A stretch of DNA of 64,000 nucleotides, from assembly GCA_914767715.1 (NCBI GenBank), contig OU612073.1, positions 18,662,001 through 18,726,000 of the forward strand, in the 5' to 3' direction. Positions 50,262-62,115 of this stretch are shown in pieces. This stretch comes from Membranipora membranacea (taxonomy: Eukaryota; Bryozoa; Gymnolaemata; Cheilostomatida; Membraniporidae). Positions within the stretch are counted from its first letter, which is position 1, and each line of letters begins with the position of its first letter. Below the pieces are notes generated by a model. The model ran no database searches. It saw nothing but the letters and a program-made list of their open reading frames with translations, and was not told where the DNA came from. Made by a program: the position numbers and the translations under genes.

Positions 50262-53200
50262 TAAAGACATTGTATTTTTTGTACACACGTTTTTATTGAG
50301 GTTTTCACATAATTATGTTATAAACAAAAGAAAATAACAGCTTGATGCCCTCATAAATAAAAAGAAACAAATGTATATTTATAAATATATATATATATTA
50401 TGAAACATGCATTGCTGAATGTTTCTACTGGCTTCATGTTTGATTCAATTTTGATGGAAACCAAAATAAAAACTGCGTGAAAACTCTCGCAGCCTCAAAA
50501 CTTTGGGTGTTAAACCACAACTCTCTATTTAAATTTTTGACTGGTGGCTATGCTGGGCAAAGCCCAGCTGTGGCAGCAGTGGATTAATAGAGATTGCATA
50601 TGTTTATACTATCTGTTGCACAGGCTCTCTGTTAGCTCTACCTAAGATAGCAGTCCGATGTTATCTACAGGGCATACAACCTTCAGACGGAGGTAACGAT
50701 TGGCTCGGAGATACAGCTGAGATGATGCAGGAAGTACTCAGTCACTGTAAAGCACTGCTCCTCGTGGTAGGACAACTCATTGATGAGCAGCTCCTTAAAG
50801 TTATTCCCAAAATTAATAAACTAAATTTTCAGTTCTATGAGACTGATAGCAGATAAAACAAGAGTTGGCTGGAAAGTTGTTAAAGATCATTCTTGTCTCC
50901 ATATATCTTTTCGTTTGAGAAGTTCCCGGGAATCAGAATAAATTTGGGTCTATTCAGCAAGCTTGTGACACCAGAACTCTGTAGAATATGAAATGACTGT
51001 CTGTCCATGCTTTAGTTAGAGATATCATTATATTGGTGGCCCATTGGTCTACTTGTGATGCAAATTATTGGCACTATCTATAAATTAATGTTGTAAGTTT
51101 GGGGTTGTTGAAATCTACAATTAATTTACCCCCATAATGTCGTTCAATATTATACATTTTATATTATTTTGTATATTATATTATATTTTTGTAGAAGTTG
51201 GAGTCAGCGTTGATAGAAGATGAGAGTTTACCTATAGACCTACTAATGAGAGATCAGACAGGTAAATCTCTGCTTTCTATGAGGGATTATCTCGTATTTA
51301 TAGAAAAGGCCGTATGGGACAGTCCTGTCTCACCTTATGTACCTGACAGGAAGCTACTCAACCAGACATATCTCAAACCTGTACCGCTCAACGAGGGAGA
51401 TTATCTCTATATATACATTACTCATGTGGTGAATCCTAACGAGCTGTACTGTCAGATGGTGAGTCTTTACTCTATTAGTACTTTCAGGTAGATGTGATAT
51501 GTTCTTAATTAAGAAACTACACCCTCTTTGTTAAGGAATAGTAAAAGTATTATGTAGTATAGACGTATAGAAGTATAGATGAAAAGATGGTTTTGTGTAG
51601 CGTTTATATTGAAGCCTATATCATGTTTAACTCATTAGTTCTATTACACTATACTATCTATATTATAATGCATACCAAAGTTGATTTTGCTTTACATATA
51701 TGCCTGTAGCCTGGGATTCAGGCCAACAATGAGGCCTTGTCTGTAATATTGGTGATGTTGGATATTGCTTCTGTGTTTTCTACTTACCGTAATCCCTCAC
51801 CTATAGATCGCGCGACGTATAAGTGAAGGCGGCTATAAGAGAGTAGTATATAGACGCGACTATCATTTGAAGCATTATTATATTTAGTTTGGACCAAAAC
51901 CTCTCACAATCACCGGAGATGAATAGCTCAGTGGTAGAGCGTTCGTTCGACTTGTAAACATGGAGTTGTGAGTTCGAAACCCACTGAGGGCAGTTTTTTT
52001 CCCAAAACTACTTAGTTCATTTGTAGTGAGTGTAGTGTAGTGAGTGTCTTAGAGCGGTGGGGTGTCTTATAGCTGTGGGGTGCCTTATAGCTGGAGCATT
52101 TTTATTTTTTCTGAGGGGGGTGATTCACTTATAAGTCCGGTGACTTATAGGTGAGGGATTACGGTATGTATCACTATTATTGTACCTTTCTAAATGGACC
52201 CATGTGCTTGTGTTTTGGTTTGGCTTTGATTGGCCGATTGGTTTTGGTTTGTTATTGTATGGAGTTATCTGCTCACACCCAACACGAGTAGACAACTTGG
52301 CATTGTTGGACTGAATCCCAGTCTAATATGCTAATAATATGCTAATATGCCTGGTGTTTTGATTGTTCAAATCAAATCTTCTTTTTTTTCCGTTTTATAG
52401 GCGCATAAGATCAGAGACGATATGTCCGAGGTAAGTTATTGTGCCCTCCTTATGCATAGTATAACCAGCAAGCAGTCAGAAATGTGTTTGATGATTTGAT
52501 GCCATCTGAGATTGCTTATAGAACTAGCCCATGTGTTTGTGTGTGAAAATCCAGGCATAGGAAAATCTCGACGCTGAAGACCCATGTCTGCAGCTCGTTA
52601 CTGCTTCAATAATGTTTTGTGAAGGTGAAAAAAGAGAATGCTTGTGATTTTCTATAGCAGAGAGGGGATCCAAATCCTGAACTAGTGAAGTTAGAAGCTA
52701 TAATGAGAGCAATGAATGAAAAGTATAAGGCTCACAGCTCCTTACTCGTACACAGGGTATTTGTGCCTAAGTCAGGTAAGATTAACAGATTCTCAAACGA
52801 TTCTGCCATTATTTCACTTTGCCATCATGCCTGCCTTTACGAAAATAAGTTGTAGGTGAAGAATATAATTCTCATATTCAAATATGTTTCAACTTATCCT
52901 AATTTTTTTTCTGATACTGAACCTAATTTTTCAATATTTTGACTAACATTGGAGACATCATTTAGGCATTTGCCTGCACGTGATCAGTTTGGGTCAGCAA
53001 TCATCTACATACTTCCGGCTATAATTCGCAACACCTGTTAACTGGGACATGGAAATAATGGTCCCTACAGCCAAATCCCAACGCATTCATATGTCACATA
53101 ACTCAACATCTGAAGGTCCCCAGAGGTTCTAGTTAAAGATTCATAGACAAGGAATGTGTTAAGAGCATAATGTATGTCAGATTTGGAATATCCATGCTCC

Positions 53201-56200
53201 ATTCCATCTGTCCACCATTTTGCAAGGTTATCAGTATCATATTTTAGAAGTTATTCCAAATAGTGTCTAATAAAAAGTTGGTTGGAGATAGCTCCGAAAA
53301 TTCGATGATGATGTGTAATTCTTGGAAACAGAGGCTTTTATAGCTAGCTTGAGACACTCCAAACATTTTTCTCTATGAGCTAATGTGAGGGTTTAGAAGT
53401 TATAAGTCTAGATCAAGAGCTTGATTAGATACTAGTATACTAAAATACTTAATGCTTTTCAACGCAATGTGTCACATGACCTGTAGGGAGTTCCCTCTAT
53501 CTAGGTCACAGCTTAGGGGATATACAATAACATTTTGTTTTTACAACCATCAGATATTGTTGCCTATATCTCAACACTGGATTGCAGCAGAGTGATAGAA
53601 ATTGTTGAGTGCATGTAATGAAGCATGGAAATTCCAAAGCATCCATTATGCTCTGAACACATTCCTTGTCTATCAATCTTTGAGTGAAGGGCATTGTATG
53701 TAAACAGCGTGTTTTATACTATAGGATTGGCAGTAGCAGCCAGCTATGAGGGTGACTGGTACAGAGCGCAAATAATATCACTACAGCCGGGTCATGTCAA
53801 GGTCAAATATATCGACTACGGAAACACGGAGATAGTAGCTGCCGATCAGATAAGGGTACTGACCAGAGATTTTCAGGAGTTACCCGCTCAGGCTGTCTGT
53901 CTCTCTATACACGGTATATCACCTGTCAGCGGTGATACATGGAGTGATAAGGTAGGCTGTGACAAGCCGCTAATAATGGATGTGTTCCGATGGTATTACA
54001 CTGAGTCAAACATTTTGTCAGTTACGCTTAGCAAGTTTTATTTTGACAAGGTTTTGTGGCGCAGAGGAATCTGCTGTAGGTTCTATGACCAAGTGACACA
54101 AAATATCCCAATTGAAACCTTCTCAAAACATACATTTGTCCAGTTTAAATATCTCACCATTTTTTACTCCTTACCAACCACTGATTCTGATTCTGATTCA
54201 GAATCCGATACTGAGTTCTGATACAACCACTGATTATGGTCCTGTTTGTATTCACTTTTACTTTTATAACCGTTACATACAGATATGTGATGGGTTGACA
54301 CAGCTATGTACAGATAAGCATTGTAAGGCCCAGGTGATGACTGGCTCTAGATCAGAGGAAGGACTGAGTATGATACTGAACATCGAGGGTACCGACGAGA
54401 ACATAGCTGATGTGCTCGTTACTCACGGACTAGCTAAGCGTTCTGTGTAAGTATTCTGTATCCATTTGGGAAGGCCTCGGTGTGATGATTTGAAATTAAT
54501 TTTGTCGTCGTTTATTTTCCGTTCAAATAGAACTGCGTGAAAATGTGGATATTGTTTTATGTTAATTTATCATAGAGGATACAACACACTCTAGATCCAT
54601 CTAGGCTCTGGATTTTTAACTTAGAAATATCATTTGCAAAGGTTCTAGTGAAATTAAAGTTAGGTTTTCACGTTCATTTTTATGGGATTGCGCTGATAAG
54701 AAAGTAAAAAACTTGCTTAAAAAACAAAAAGCCCTTAAAATGTGACACATAGAATTGGTGCGTTGTTGAGTGTTGGCTTTCATTGGTTTTAAAATTGTGG
54801 TTTTGCGACGAGAAAAATTTAACATGTAAAACATTATTCTAAATTGAGGTAGAGGCATGGTTTTTTTTATCACAGTCATATATAATTACGTATATTACAG
54901 AGAGGACATAGTAGAAGGAGAAGGAGTTGAGTGCTCTTGTATGTACGCAGAGTCCCCTGGTGAATTCTATGTTAGACCAGTACATCTAAAGATAAAACTA
55001 GAAAGGTCAGTGAATAATCCTCCCGTCCGATTGAGTTTGGATGAAGCTCGACTACTATGACAAGGAGTATGGGGTGTCTTTCAGTTACAATGAGCAAAGA
55101 TCTTTGAGTTGAATCCATTCTATCACTCCACCAACACAGGCTATCAAATTTTTTAACTAATTGTTCACCCAATAGTTGGAATATTTCATCTAGCAGTGAT
55201 ATTGGGAAGACACCTGAGGCTTTTATATCCTTTATCTGAACACGAGACAATCAGGGAATCATTTTTTCAGCATTCAAATGAAAGGTCCCTGGATGGCAAC
55301 TTACCAGTTATGACACTTGAATACAACACATGGCGCTAAGGTTTATCCTCCATAATCTTTCCCTCTAGATAAGATTTAATAGAAGTTCATATAACATACT
55401 TGTAGTATGACAGCAGAGTTGAATGTTATAATGACCGAGGCTAGCGACAGCAGCAGCAGCGATGGACCAGCCACGAAGTGGCAGATCAATGATAACTGTG
55501 TAGTGAAGCACGGTAATAATTGGGTCAGAGCTATCATAGAAGAGATAAAGCCGGATAATGACCGCTGCAAGGTAAGCAGTATAATCGCATTGATGCAGCA
55601 TAGTGAGTAGGACAATATAATAGGTAGAAAATTTCCATTGGAAGGAAAATGATGCTATTTTGCCATTTTCAGACTTTTGTAATGTTTTATAAAATTGGAA
55701 TGTCATGAAAACTAGATTTTATAATGAATGGAGATATTTGGGTAAGATGCTTCAGGGAAAGATCATTGGGATTGATCATCATTGGGTTGATAATTATATT
55801 TAATTTAATTTGTTCATTATCGCATCATGAATGCTATCCCAAGACTGATCATGATCACCATAATAGTCTCCTCAATGATTAGAGTTACTTGCGTTTAATT
55901 TCAATGACAACGTTAAATTTCAATGACAACGGTTTGCTTAAGTATTCTTTGTTGAATTATCTGCAGTATATTTTCATCTTGTAGGCTCATCAATGTCAAA
56001 AATTCATGTCCAAAATTGTCCTTAAAAGTGATCGTGAGCATAGACAAACCTCATTTGTTGTGAACTGATATAATTCATTGTGGTCTGGCTAGGTATTCGG
56101 TAGCTAGGTATTCGGTAAATAGGAAACTATGTATGAATGTAATAAACACCATTCTAATTTACAGATCAGATTGATTGACTTTGGCACTCTGATTACCAAA

Positions 56201-58557
56201 CCAGGCTCTAGTCTGAGACCGCACCCGCAGGTGGATGGAGTTAAAATACCAGCTTTATCTACACTGACAGCTATATCTGGTATTATACCTGCTGGTGGTA
56301 GTCACACCTGGGGTAACTTGGCTAAGGAGGCCATCAAAGAGCTTATTGAAGGCCAGGAAAGCTGCAGAGTTGTACCAAAGGCAGGTTTATCCAATAGAGC
56401 TTGGAACTTAGACCAGAGTTTACCAGTTTTAATCAAATATGTCCAGTTAGTAATAGTGAGATAACTCAAGTGTTGCAGAGTTGATTCAAGCTCTATATAT
56501 AAGAAATGCACCTGAAGTTAATGGTATCTCTGAGAACCTTACCGTAGTGTGTCATGTTGGTTGGTGATGGCTCTGGTCTGTTATCAAAGATACTTTCTTC
56601 ACTTGCTGTACCTTCCGATTCCTTGCTTGAAACAGCAAAGTTGAAATTCTTAACTCAATCTCACTAAACATGCTAAGATTAATCAAAACAACTGTCTGCT
56701 CACCGGAAAGATGTACTGGACAATAAACTGTAATGCAAACAACTTATTGTATTTGAATCATTATTCCTACCTACATTTTTCCGTCGTTTGTGTCGTGTAT
56801 TATATATTACTTGAATTTCTTCTCCATTGTACAGGGCCAGGCTACAGACGTATTACCTTGTGATGTATTGTTACCTGAGGAGCTGCCCAGTAAGATACAA
56901 GGAGTACCAGGTGAATTACAGTATATATCTGTAAGGAACAGACTGCTGGACATGGGGGTGGCTCTCAAGGGGGAGTAAGTGTTATAGCCGTTATATACTA
57001 GCCGACAAGGATATATATCATTGTATGCTCACAACTTAATCATGTCACTTGCTAACTAAGTGCAATCAAACTAATCATGCACTGTCAAGACATCAAATAG
57101 CACTATATTATTGCAATGTAGTCAAGCTAAGCTTGTCAAGGTACAGCTGCGCAAATAGTGTCACACCCATCTTTCGATGTGATGTTGGTGGTTTTGGCTT
57201 TCATGGGTTTAGCAAAAGTCACATTGTTACAGCTTCCTGTTTATATGTCAATCTACAGCTTCTGTATTGATAGGAGAATAATCACTTTGTAGTACACCAT
57301 AAGCATATTATATAATACTAGAACTGATATCGGAGAACCACAAACAATTATGTTGATGGTATTCTCACCCTGTTCGTTGATCTTTGACCCTATCATATGT
57401 CACCTCTTTATTACAGGGCATCCCTCAAGAGTTCTCCCACCAAGGCCTCTTCAAATTCTTCAAAAAGCTCTACAAGCACAGTCAAACAGAGCCCAGTTAC
57501 AGGGCGCCGGAATATGAGTGCTATGAACTTCCCGCCACAACCGTCTAGTCCACCAACTTCTTCACCATCTATACACTGCACATCAGATCAGGAACATTAT
57601 GCTGTCGACCAATCAGATCAAGAGATACCTAACCAATCCCAGCCAGATGTTATTAAAATAAGCCAATCACAGCCAAGTTTCAGTTCTGACCAATCACAGC
57701 ATATTTTGCCGGGTAGTGACCAACTGCAGGTCAGCCTTCATGGTGAAGACAATATTTCTAATCGGATAGACTCAGAACTAAGTGAGTCTACTCAGGCGGA
57801 CTCTTCAATGCCTGCGCTCGAAAAGGTTAGTTGTGATAATGATATGGAGTCTGAGCTATTCAGTATGGGCGAATCTCAACATCAACCTCAACCTCACCAT
57901 GCGGGTATGAATATCTCTGCATCTTACAATGAGTCAGATATACATCAGCAAACTATTAAACAACCAACAGTGATGTCCTTCGCCAGGGTAGTGAAAGGTG
58001 CCGCTCCTTCTAGTTATGCTTCTGGTGATGCCGTGAAGATGATCAGTTCTAACTCCATAATGAGGAACAATGCCAGCATGAGGATGGTTAAAAGTCCTGG
58101 AGGTACAATAAGGAGTAACATTGTGGATGAGCAGGTAAGATTTATGTTAATCTGTAGATTGTAATACTGATAGATTTAATGAATCCGCGTCTTAATGTAT
58201 TTTTATCTTGGTCAATGGTGTCAATCTCGAGATTTGTTTGATTTTTCATCATTTTGTTGTTATATATATCTTATGATAAGTATATCAATTTTTTTAGAAT
58301 GATTATGCAGCGTGAATATCAACATCGAGATATCTTATTTGCTTCCAACCATCTATGTTTTTTGACAGGTGTCAGACCCGACTGAACAGCTGCTGACAGC
58401 TGCAGCCAGTGCTCTTAGTATAGAGGATAACACATCATTGAGACATGGCTGGCATGAGGTGACAGGTAGTCCAGACAGTGACAGCTCTTCTAGTGATATT
58501 CCTACACCTGAACTGTGCGCACAACTCAACCAGCTAGTAGGCAAACCTAATCTGTGA
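39520..58557 (+). CDS. RING/B-box/triple-Tudor protein (RNF17/Qin-like)
   Basis: Twenty-eight exons join in phase to 1,683 codons. RING: 39520-39577 (CKLC) and 41360-41520 (CGHTFCDKC). Then 41783-41960, 42174-42343 (B-box 1), 42600-42815 (B-box 2, CDEH...CLDC...CPDC), 43446-43577, 44086-44179 (coiled coil), 45120-45339, 46759-46915, 47184-47442, 47571-47606, 47735-47964, 48229-48447 (Gln-rich), 48834-48981 (GRGRG). Tudor 1: 49271-49420, 49895-50035, 50624-50766, 51195-51458. Tudor 2: 51195-51458 end, 52401-52430, 52658-52775, 53725-53951 (DWYRAQI, YIDYGNTE), 54283-54446. Tudor 3: 54901-55005, 55406-55571, 56165-56380, 56835-56974. Ser/Gln-rich tail: 57417-58134, 58369-58557. RING plus B-boxes plus extended Tudors matches RNF17 and fly Qin/Kumo, which act in germline piRNA granules by binding methylarginine of PIWI proteins. 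An in-frame ATG at 39,367 is an alternative start. Confidence 0.88.
40030..40215. repeat. Dispersed repeat, copy B (first Tudor-gene intron)
   Basis: Partner of 38,815-39,000, sharing the TTATAGGTCTTGAGTGC-type core and a CGCCTTACAACACC block. A related tail (GAACAGCATAATCTTTTGTAATG) recurs at 40,755. Lies in the 1.8-kb first intron. Confidence 0.55.
42938..43110. mobile_element. Small MITE with GGTCTTTCAATT ends
   Basis: Left end GGGTCTTTCAATTGGAGACAAA faces TTTGTCTAATTGAAAGACC on the right, with internal inverted GCGAT and GAGCG segments. It is about 160 bp and non-coding, in the intron between B-box 2 and the coiled-coil exon. Confidence 0.6.
43150..43302. repeat. Long palindrome in Tudor-gene intron
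   Basis: Arms of about 73 bp with almost no loop. The centre is CGCCGCAGGCCTTTGCCTGCGGCG and the outer parts GACCAAGTTTGGTCC...TTGCCTGCATTC face their complements. It resembles 29,585-29,716 in structure but not in sequence. Confidence 0.8.
44446..45091. mobile_element. Non-autonomous TTAA element with ~185-bp inverted repeats
   Basis: Both ends carry TTAA followed by AGAATTTGAGCCTTGGGAGG in inverted orientation. The arms stay alignable for about 185 bp (left to about 44,636, right from about 44,898), around a unique centre of about 260 bp without transposase. TTAA duplication is typical of piggyBac-like elements. The right end is only 28 bp before exon 8 of the Tudor gene, so the splice acceptor immediately follows the insertion. 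Confidence 0.75.
47421..47748 (+). repeat. 164-bp tandem duplication of exon end plus intron
   Basis: 47,421-47,584 and 47,585-47,748 are virtually identical; one difference (TGTAACTTAATC against TGTAGCTTAATC) was noticed. The unit holds 22 nt of exon 10's end, the following intron with donor and acceptor, and the first 14 nt of the next exon. The duplication creates a 36-nt exon (47,571-47,606). Confidence 0.92.
50230..50262. repeat. (TA)n microsatellite
   Basis: An uninterrupted TA run in the Tudor-gene intron between exons 16 and 17. Shorter TA and TATATACA-type runs occur at 49,470-49,540 and 50,380-50,397. Confidence 0.9.
51785..52166. mobile_element. TA-flanked MITE containing a tRNA-like segment
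   Basis: Ends read TACCGTAATCCCTCACC and its reverse complement GGTGAGGGATTACGGTA. The similarity continues inward for about 43 bp (to TATAAGTGAA). Flanking TA on both sides fits a Tc1/mariner-type target duplication. About 382 bp, no transposase. A tRNA-like stretch lies at 51,914-51,992. Located in the intron between exons 18 and 19 of the Tudor gene. Confidence 0.75.
51914..51992 (+). repeat. tRNA-like segment inside the TA MITE
   Basis: Contains TAGCTCAGTGGTAGAGCG (box A) and GAGTTCGAAACCC (box B) followed by a T run. No paired acceptor stem is evident. Related to 613-697 and followed by the same GCTTATAACTGGAGCATTTTT-like sequence in both places, so the shared unit extends beyond the tRNA-like part. 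Confidence 0.6.
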
Positions 58558-59645
58558 AATGAGATCGAGTACTCATACAGATAATTTGAAATGTCTAACA
58601 GTCTGCTGTCACAGGTTGGGCAGGCTGTGCCGTGCCTAAAGTATGTATTTAGGCTACTTAGGCTATTTGGGCTACAAAATATTACTCCCATCTTCCACAT
58701 AAAACTACAGCATAACTTCCTCTCTGATATTAATGACACTGGACCTTACTGCTGGTATGACAACTGTAAACAAACTCTTTTTATTCTTGCCAGCAGTGCT
58801 AGACTTGCTTAACCAAAGGATTACATACCAGTATTACTTATAGTTAATCCTTACTCACTTTGTTCTAGTCTCCACATACAACTCATTCTAAACGACTGAG
58901 CCTGGTTGGCTCTTATACTTCTCTCCGTTTTGTTTCATCTTAGTAGAGTTGACTCATCAAAACTGTTGTATTTATGTTCAAGATATTATATTTTTTGTTA
59001 TTGTTCATAGCTGTGCGGTTGGTTACTGTACTACACCTAATTCGAATTTTGTGTTAATTGAAGTTTTCCTCACTCTTATGAAGTGAACATTCGACATTAT
59101 TCCCGTCATTCCATAGTCAATATTCTGTTATTGTGCATCTGCAGAATGCAGGATTGCCAGCAAACCTATTCCCAATTGTATTTTTGTTAGTTCCTGGCCC
59201 TCATTTTGTTATCTTAAAATTTTATAATAAAATATCTAAAATGAAATAAATCACTCAGTTTAGTACATTGGTAAAATCTCGAGCGCTGTTGCGCAAAACA
59301 AAAGATGCCGTGTTGAGTTGATTTGATTAATTGTGCAATTCAGAGCAGAAAAATGGACACATGTAGTAGTGATATCAATTCTTTTTGGTATTTTAACAAC
59401 AATTTAGAAATAAAAAAATGAAGATTTTTTTAAAGATTAAATCTTATTATATGGAGACACAGGTTGCCTGATCTCCTTTGCCTCTACATCGCAACTAGTG
59501 ATGCCGCAAAATGAATCAATAATAAATATAGATGGGTTGTTCTGAGCGCTGTTTTGCCAATACTTGTGTGCAAATTTTGATATGTTACGTGATGACTGGG
59601 TCAATAGCTAGCCTGTCAGAGTCGGAATATAACTAGCCTCTCTTC
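58558..59645 (+). other. Tudor gene 3' UTR and spacer
   Basis: AT-rich sequence after the stop at 58,557. Candidate poly(A) signals (AATAAA) lie near 59,226 and 59,245. No other gene is seen before the inverted arm begins. Confidence 0.5.
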
Positions 59646-59713
59646 AGATTGTCACAGCATAATTTTGATTGGGTTGTCCTAGGCTTGCTTTAGGGTTTTC
59701 CCTTAGATTTTTC

Positions 59714-60119
59714 CAGAAAACCAGTTTAGAGGAGCAGAGGAAAGAAAGCAACATGAGACCAACAATAGCTTAAATTCTAAAAAGGTAAAATTATGTCACC
59801 TTGTCCAAGCAGTTCTTTGCTATTTATATTCTTGTGATGATGACCGTGGGTTTAGAAAGCTGGTTCAGCGAAATTCAGGTTATCTGTTCAGCTCAAACAT
59901 ATTTGGGGCGGAGCAAAATAGAGGCACGGCATCAATAATGCATGATGAAACTTGGGGTCATGTGCACTACATATTCATTCTGAACTGTTTACGCGCAGGA
60001 ACTGTTGGGTGGTACATTTGATGTTCAATCAATTATGGATAAAATACAAGAAATGAGGAGATGTGGAAAACAATGACTCTGAATCTGACTCATGAATGGC
60101 ACGACTCTGATGATGACTA
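59714..60119 (+). pseudogene. WAVE terminal exons, degraded inverted copy
   Basis: 59,714-59,781 corresponds to WAVE exon 12 (RGAEERKQHET preserved, splice signals retained). 59,998-60,119 corresponds to exon 13 (ELLGG...DVQSIMDK preserved). A net 2-nt loss at the site matching CATATG in the intact exon shifts the frame and brings an early stop before the acidic tail, and one codon is inserted after GG. No WH2 or proline-rich exon lies upstream; the Tudor gene is there instead. It is a stranded fragment. Confidence 0.82.
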
Positions 60120-60692
60120 AAAATCATTCCTTATCTACTGTAGGCGGGTCTATGCTTTCCTAGATCAGCTATGATCTTTGCAGTTACAAATTCCACTTTA
60201 TTTATATCCTTTAACTTATACATCATAATTTTGCGTTTAAAGATTTAATGTTTATGAATAGTATATATTCGGTACATTACACATCTAGAATGGCACATAC
60301 ATTTTATTTTAAGTTTTTACGATACATACATGGTGGAGCGAACAGAAAAGGATGTTCTATTAAGTCAAATGCCTTTCCTCATTTACATGATAATCAAGAC
60401 ACCTGGCAATTTTTTATCCTCTTGGTTATCAAAGGATTATCAAGAGTACAGTGTTACATCATTCCATGTACAAAGGTATTATGTGGTTATTGTTGATTGC
60501 GATTATGCAGATTAAATTTACAAACTACGTTTATCATATAGGATGGTGATGTGATTGGTCTGTTCTAATGCTACTCTCAATAAGTGGGTAAGGGTGAGGG
60601 TAAAAAGTTTATTCATTTCACAAACCACTAAACCTCATATTATCCGACAAAGAAGGAACCGTATGACGCTTCATATGAATGCATTACGCGAT

Positions 60693-61395
60693 CACAGAGT
60701 TAGGATATACAGAGAGGACTCTTCAATGATCGTTATAGTGCCTGCGGTTTTTATCCACTGGGGGAAATTCATCAATCTGGCCACCTGCCAATTTCAGAAT
60801 ATATATAAGTTACAGTGGAGTTTTGTCATGCAGACATAGCCACCTTTGATAGGTCATAATTCATTCTGTATTTATCCTAAAGACTGATTTCTAACTTTTA
60901 TGAAATGTCCAATCTTCAAGCTATACACCATATTATTGTCATTTTTTGCTAGGATACATAGGCTATGAGTAATCCAGGTTTTTAAAATGAGTTTTATCAT
61001 AAAGATTTACATAGGGCTTAGGTCAATGCACGGACATTTCCTAATTTTGATGACCAGCCGTCTATCAATTGTCACATGTAAATCTATATGACAAAAATCA
61101 TTTCAAAAACCTGGATTACTCTTAGCCTATGAATCCTAGCAAAAAATGACAACAATATGGTGCATAGCTTGAAGCTTGGACATTCCAACAAAGTTGGAAA
61201 TCAGTCTTTAGGATAAATACAGAATGAATTATGGCCCATCAAAGGTAGGGATGTCTGCAAGAAAAATGCCATTATAACATATAGAGATAACGATTTTTTG
61301 GCATCCAGCTGTGCACAATTTTCCCCCAGTGAATCAAAAACCGCAGGCACTATAACTATCATTGAAGTGTCTGCTCTGTATATCCTTACTCTGTG
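60693..61395. mobile_element. 703-bp foldback transposon in receptor copy 3 3' UTR
   Basis: Ends CACAGAGTTAGGATATACAG and CTGTATATCCTTACTCTGTG are inverted repeats, and similarity of the two halves continues for about 300 bp each around a short centre near 61,050. A 7-bp direct repeat, ACGCGAT, flanks it (60,686-60,692; 61,396-61,402). The uninterrupted 3' UTRs of receptor copies 1 and 2 (near 5,770 and 15,110) give the empty site. Non-coding. Confidence 0.82.
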
Positions 61396-61477
61396 ACGCG
61401 ATGCTGGATTCTTTGTACACAAAAACAACGGGACATCACAGGTTTAAACGTTAAAAAGGCAGAGCAAAAAATGAGAG

Positions 61478-62115
61478 CTAATCCAGTGTATAAACGTCAT
61501 AAACACTTAGGGCGTCTTCGTACTGTATCGGACCACGATTATCGTTGTTTAGATGAGTAGTACAGGCGTGTGACAAAGAAGCCTCGTTTGCTTCTGTGTT
61601 TATTGTCGCCCCCTCACAAGCATTTTGGCCAGATGGCGAAGCATCTGGTTCGTTCTCGATTTCAATTTCTTCTGTCCTGCCTAAAGCTACAGCAGATTGA
61701 GTTGTGGTGATGCTACTTGATTCATCAATAAGTCTACTCCTATGTAAACGCATCGAGTCATTTGGTCTGGATGTTGATAGCCCTGTACAAGGTAACTGAG
61801 GGGATGGTGATACCATAGACGCTGCAGATAGCTTTTCAACCAAATGTTCTGGCATTTGTACGAAAGTGTCGTGCAAACGCATCCCTCTTTTCTCCATCTC
61901 ATTTAAACATGATCCCAACAAACCAGGTGAGGGGCATCTTGTTATCATTGTAGATGGAAGGATAGCATTAGAAGGAGCTATGGTTGTATTTTCCTGAGAA
62001 CTGCTAAGCATGTCATTTTCATCAATGATGCTGTAGTCTGCATACACGTCTGTCTTCTCAATGTTCAATGGGGTCATGGCAGATTCACAGTCAAGGTTAC
62101 CAGTATGCTTTGTAT
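61478..62115 (-). CDS. CUB-Sushi receptor copy 3, last exon only in window
   Basis: On the - strand, the acceptor TTTTTATTCCAG precedes the exon, which runs open from 62115 to the stop at 61478 and ends SVYDVYTLD like the other copies. It encodes most of the cytoplasmic tail (about 212 aa). The first tyrosine motif is lost: where copies 1 and 2 have YENFEKTD this copy has LNIEKTD, so the Grb2-type or YxxΦ site is absent, while VYADYS and the C-terminal tyrosines remain. Upstream exons would lie beyond 64,000. The 3' UTR carries a 703-bp transposon insertion. Confidence 0.8.

Noticed and set aside
53694-54221. 175-aa Tudor ORF taken as one exon
   Set aside because: Only 53,725-53,951 is exon; the frame runs on past a good donor into intron, and the next exon joins in phase at 54,283.
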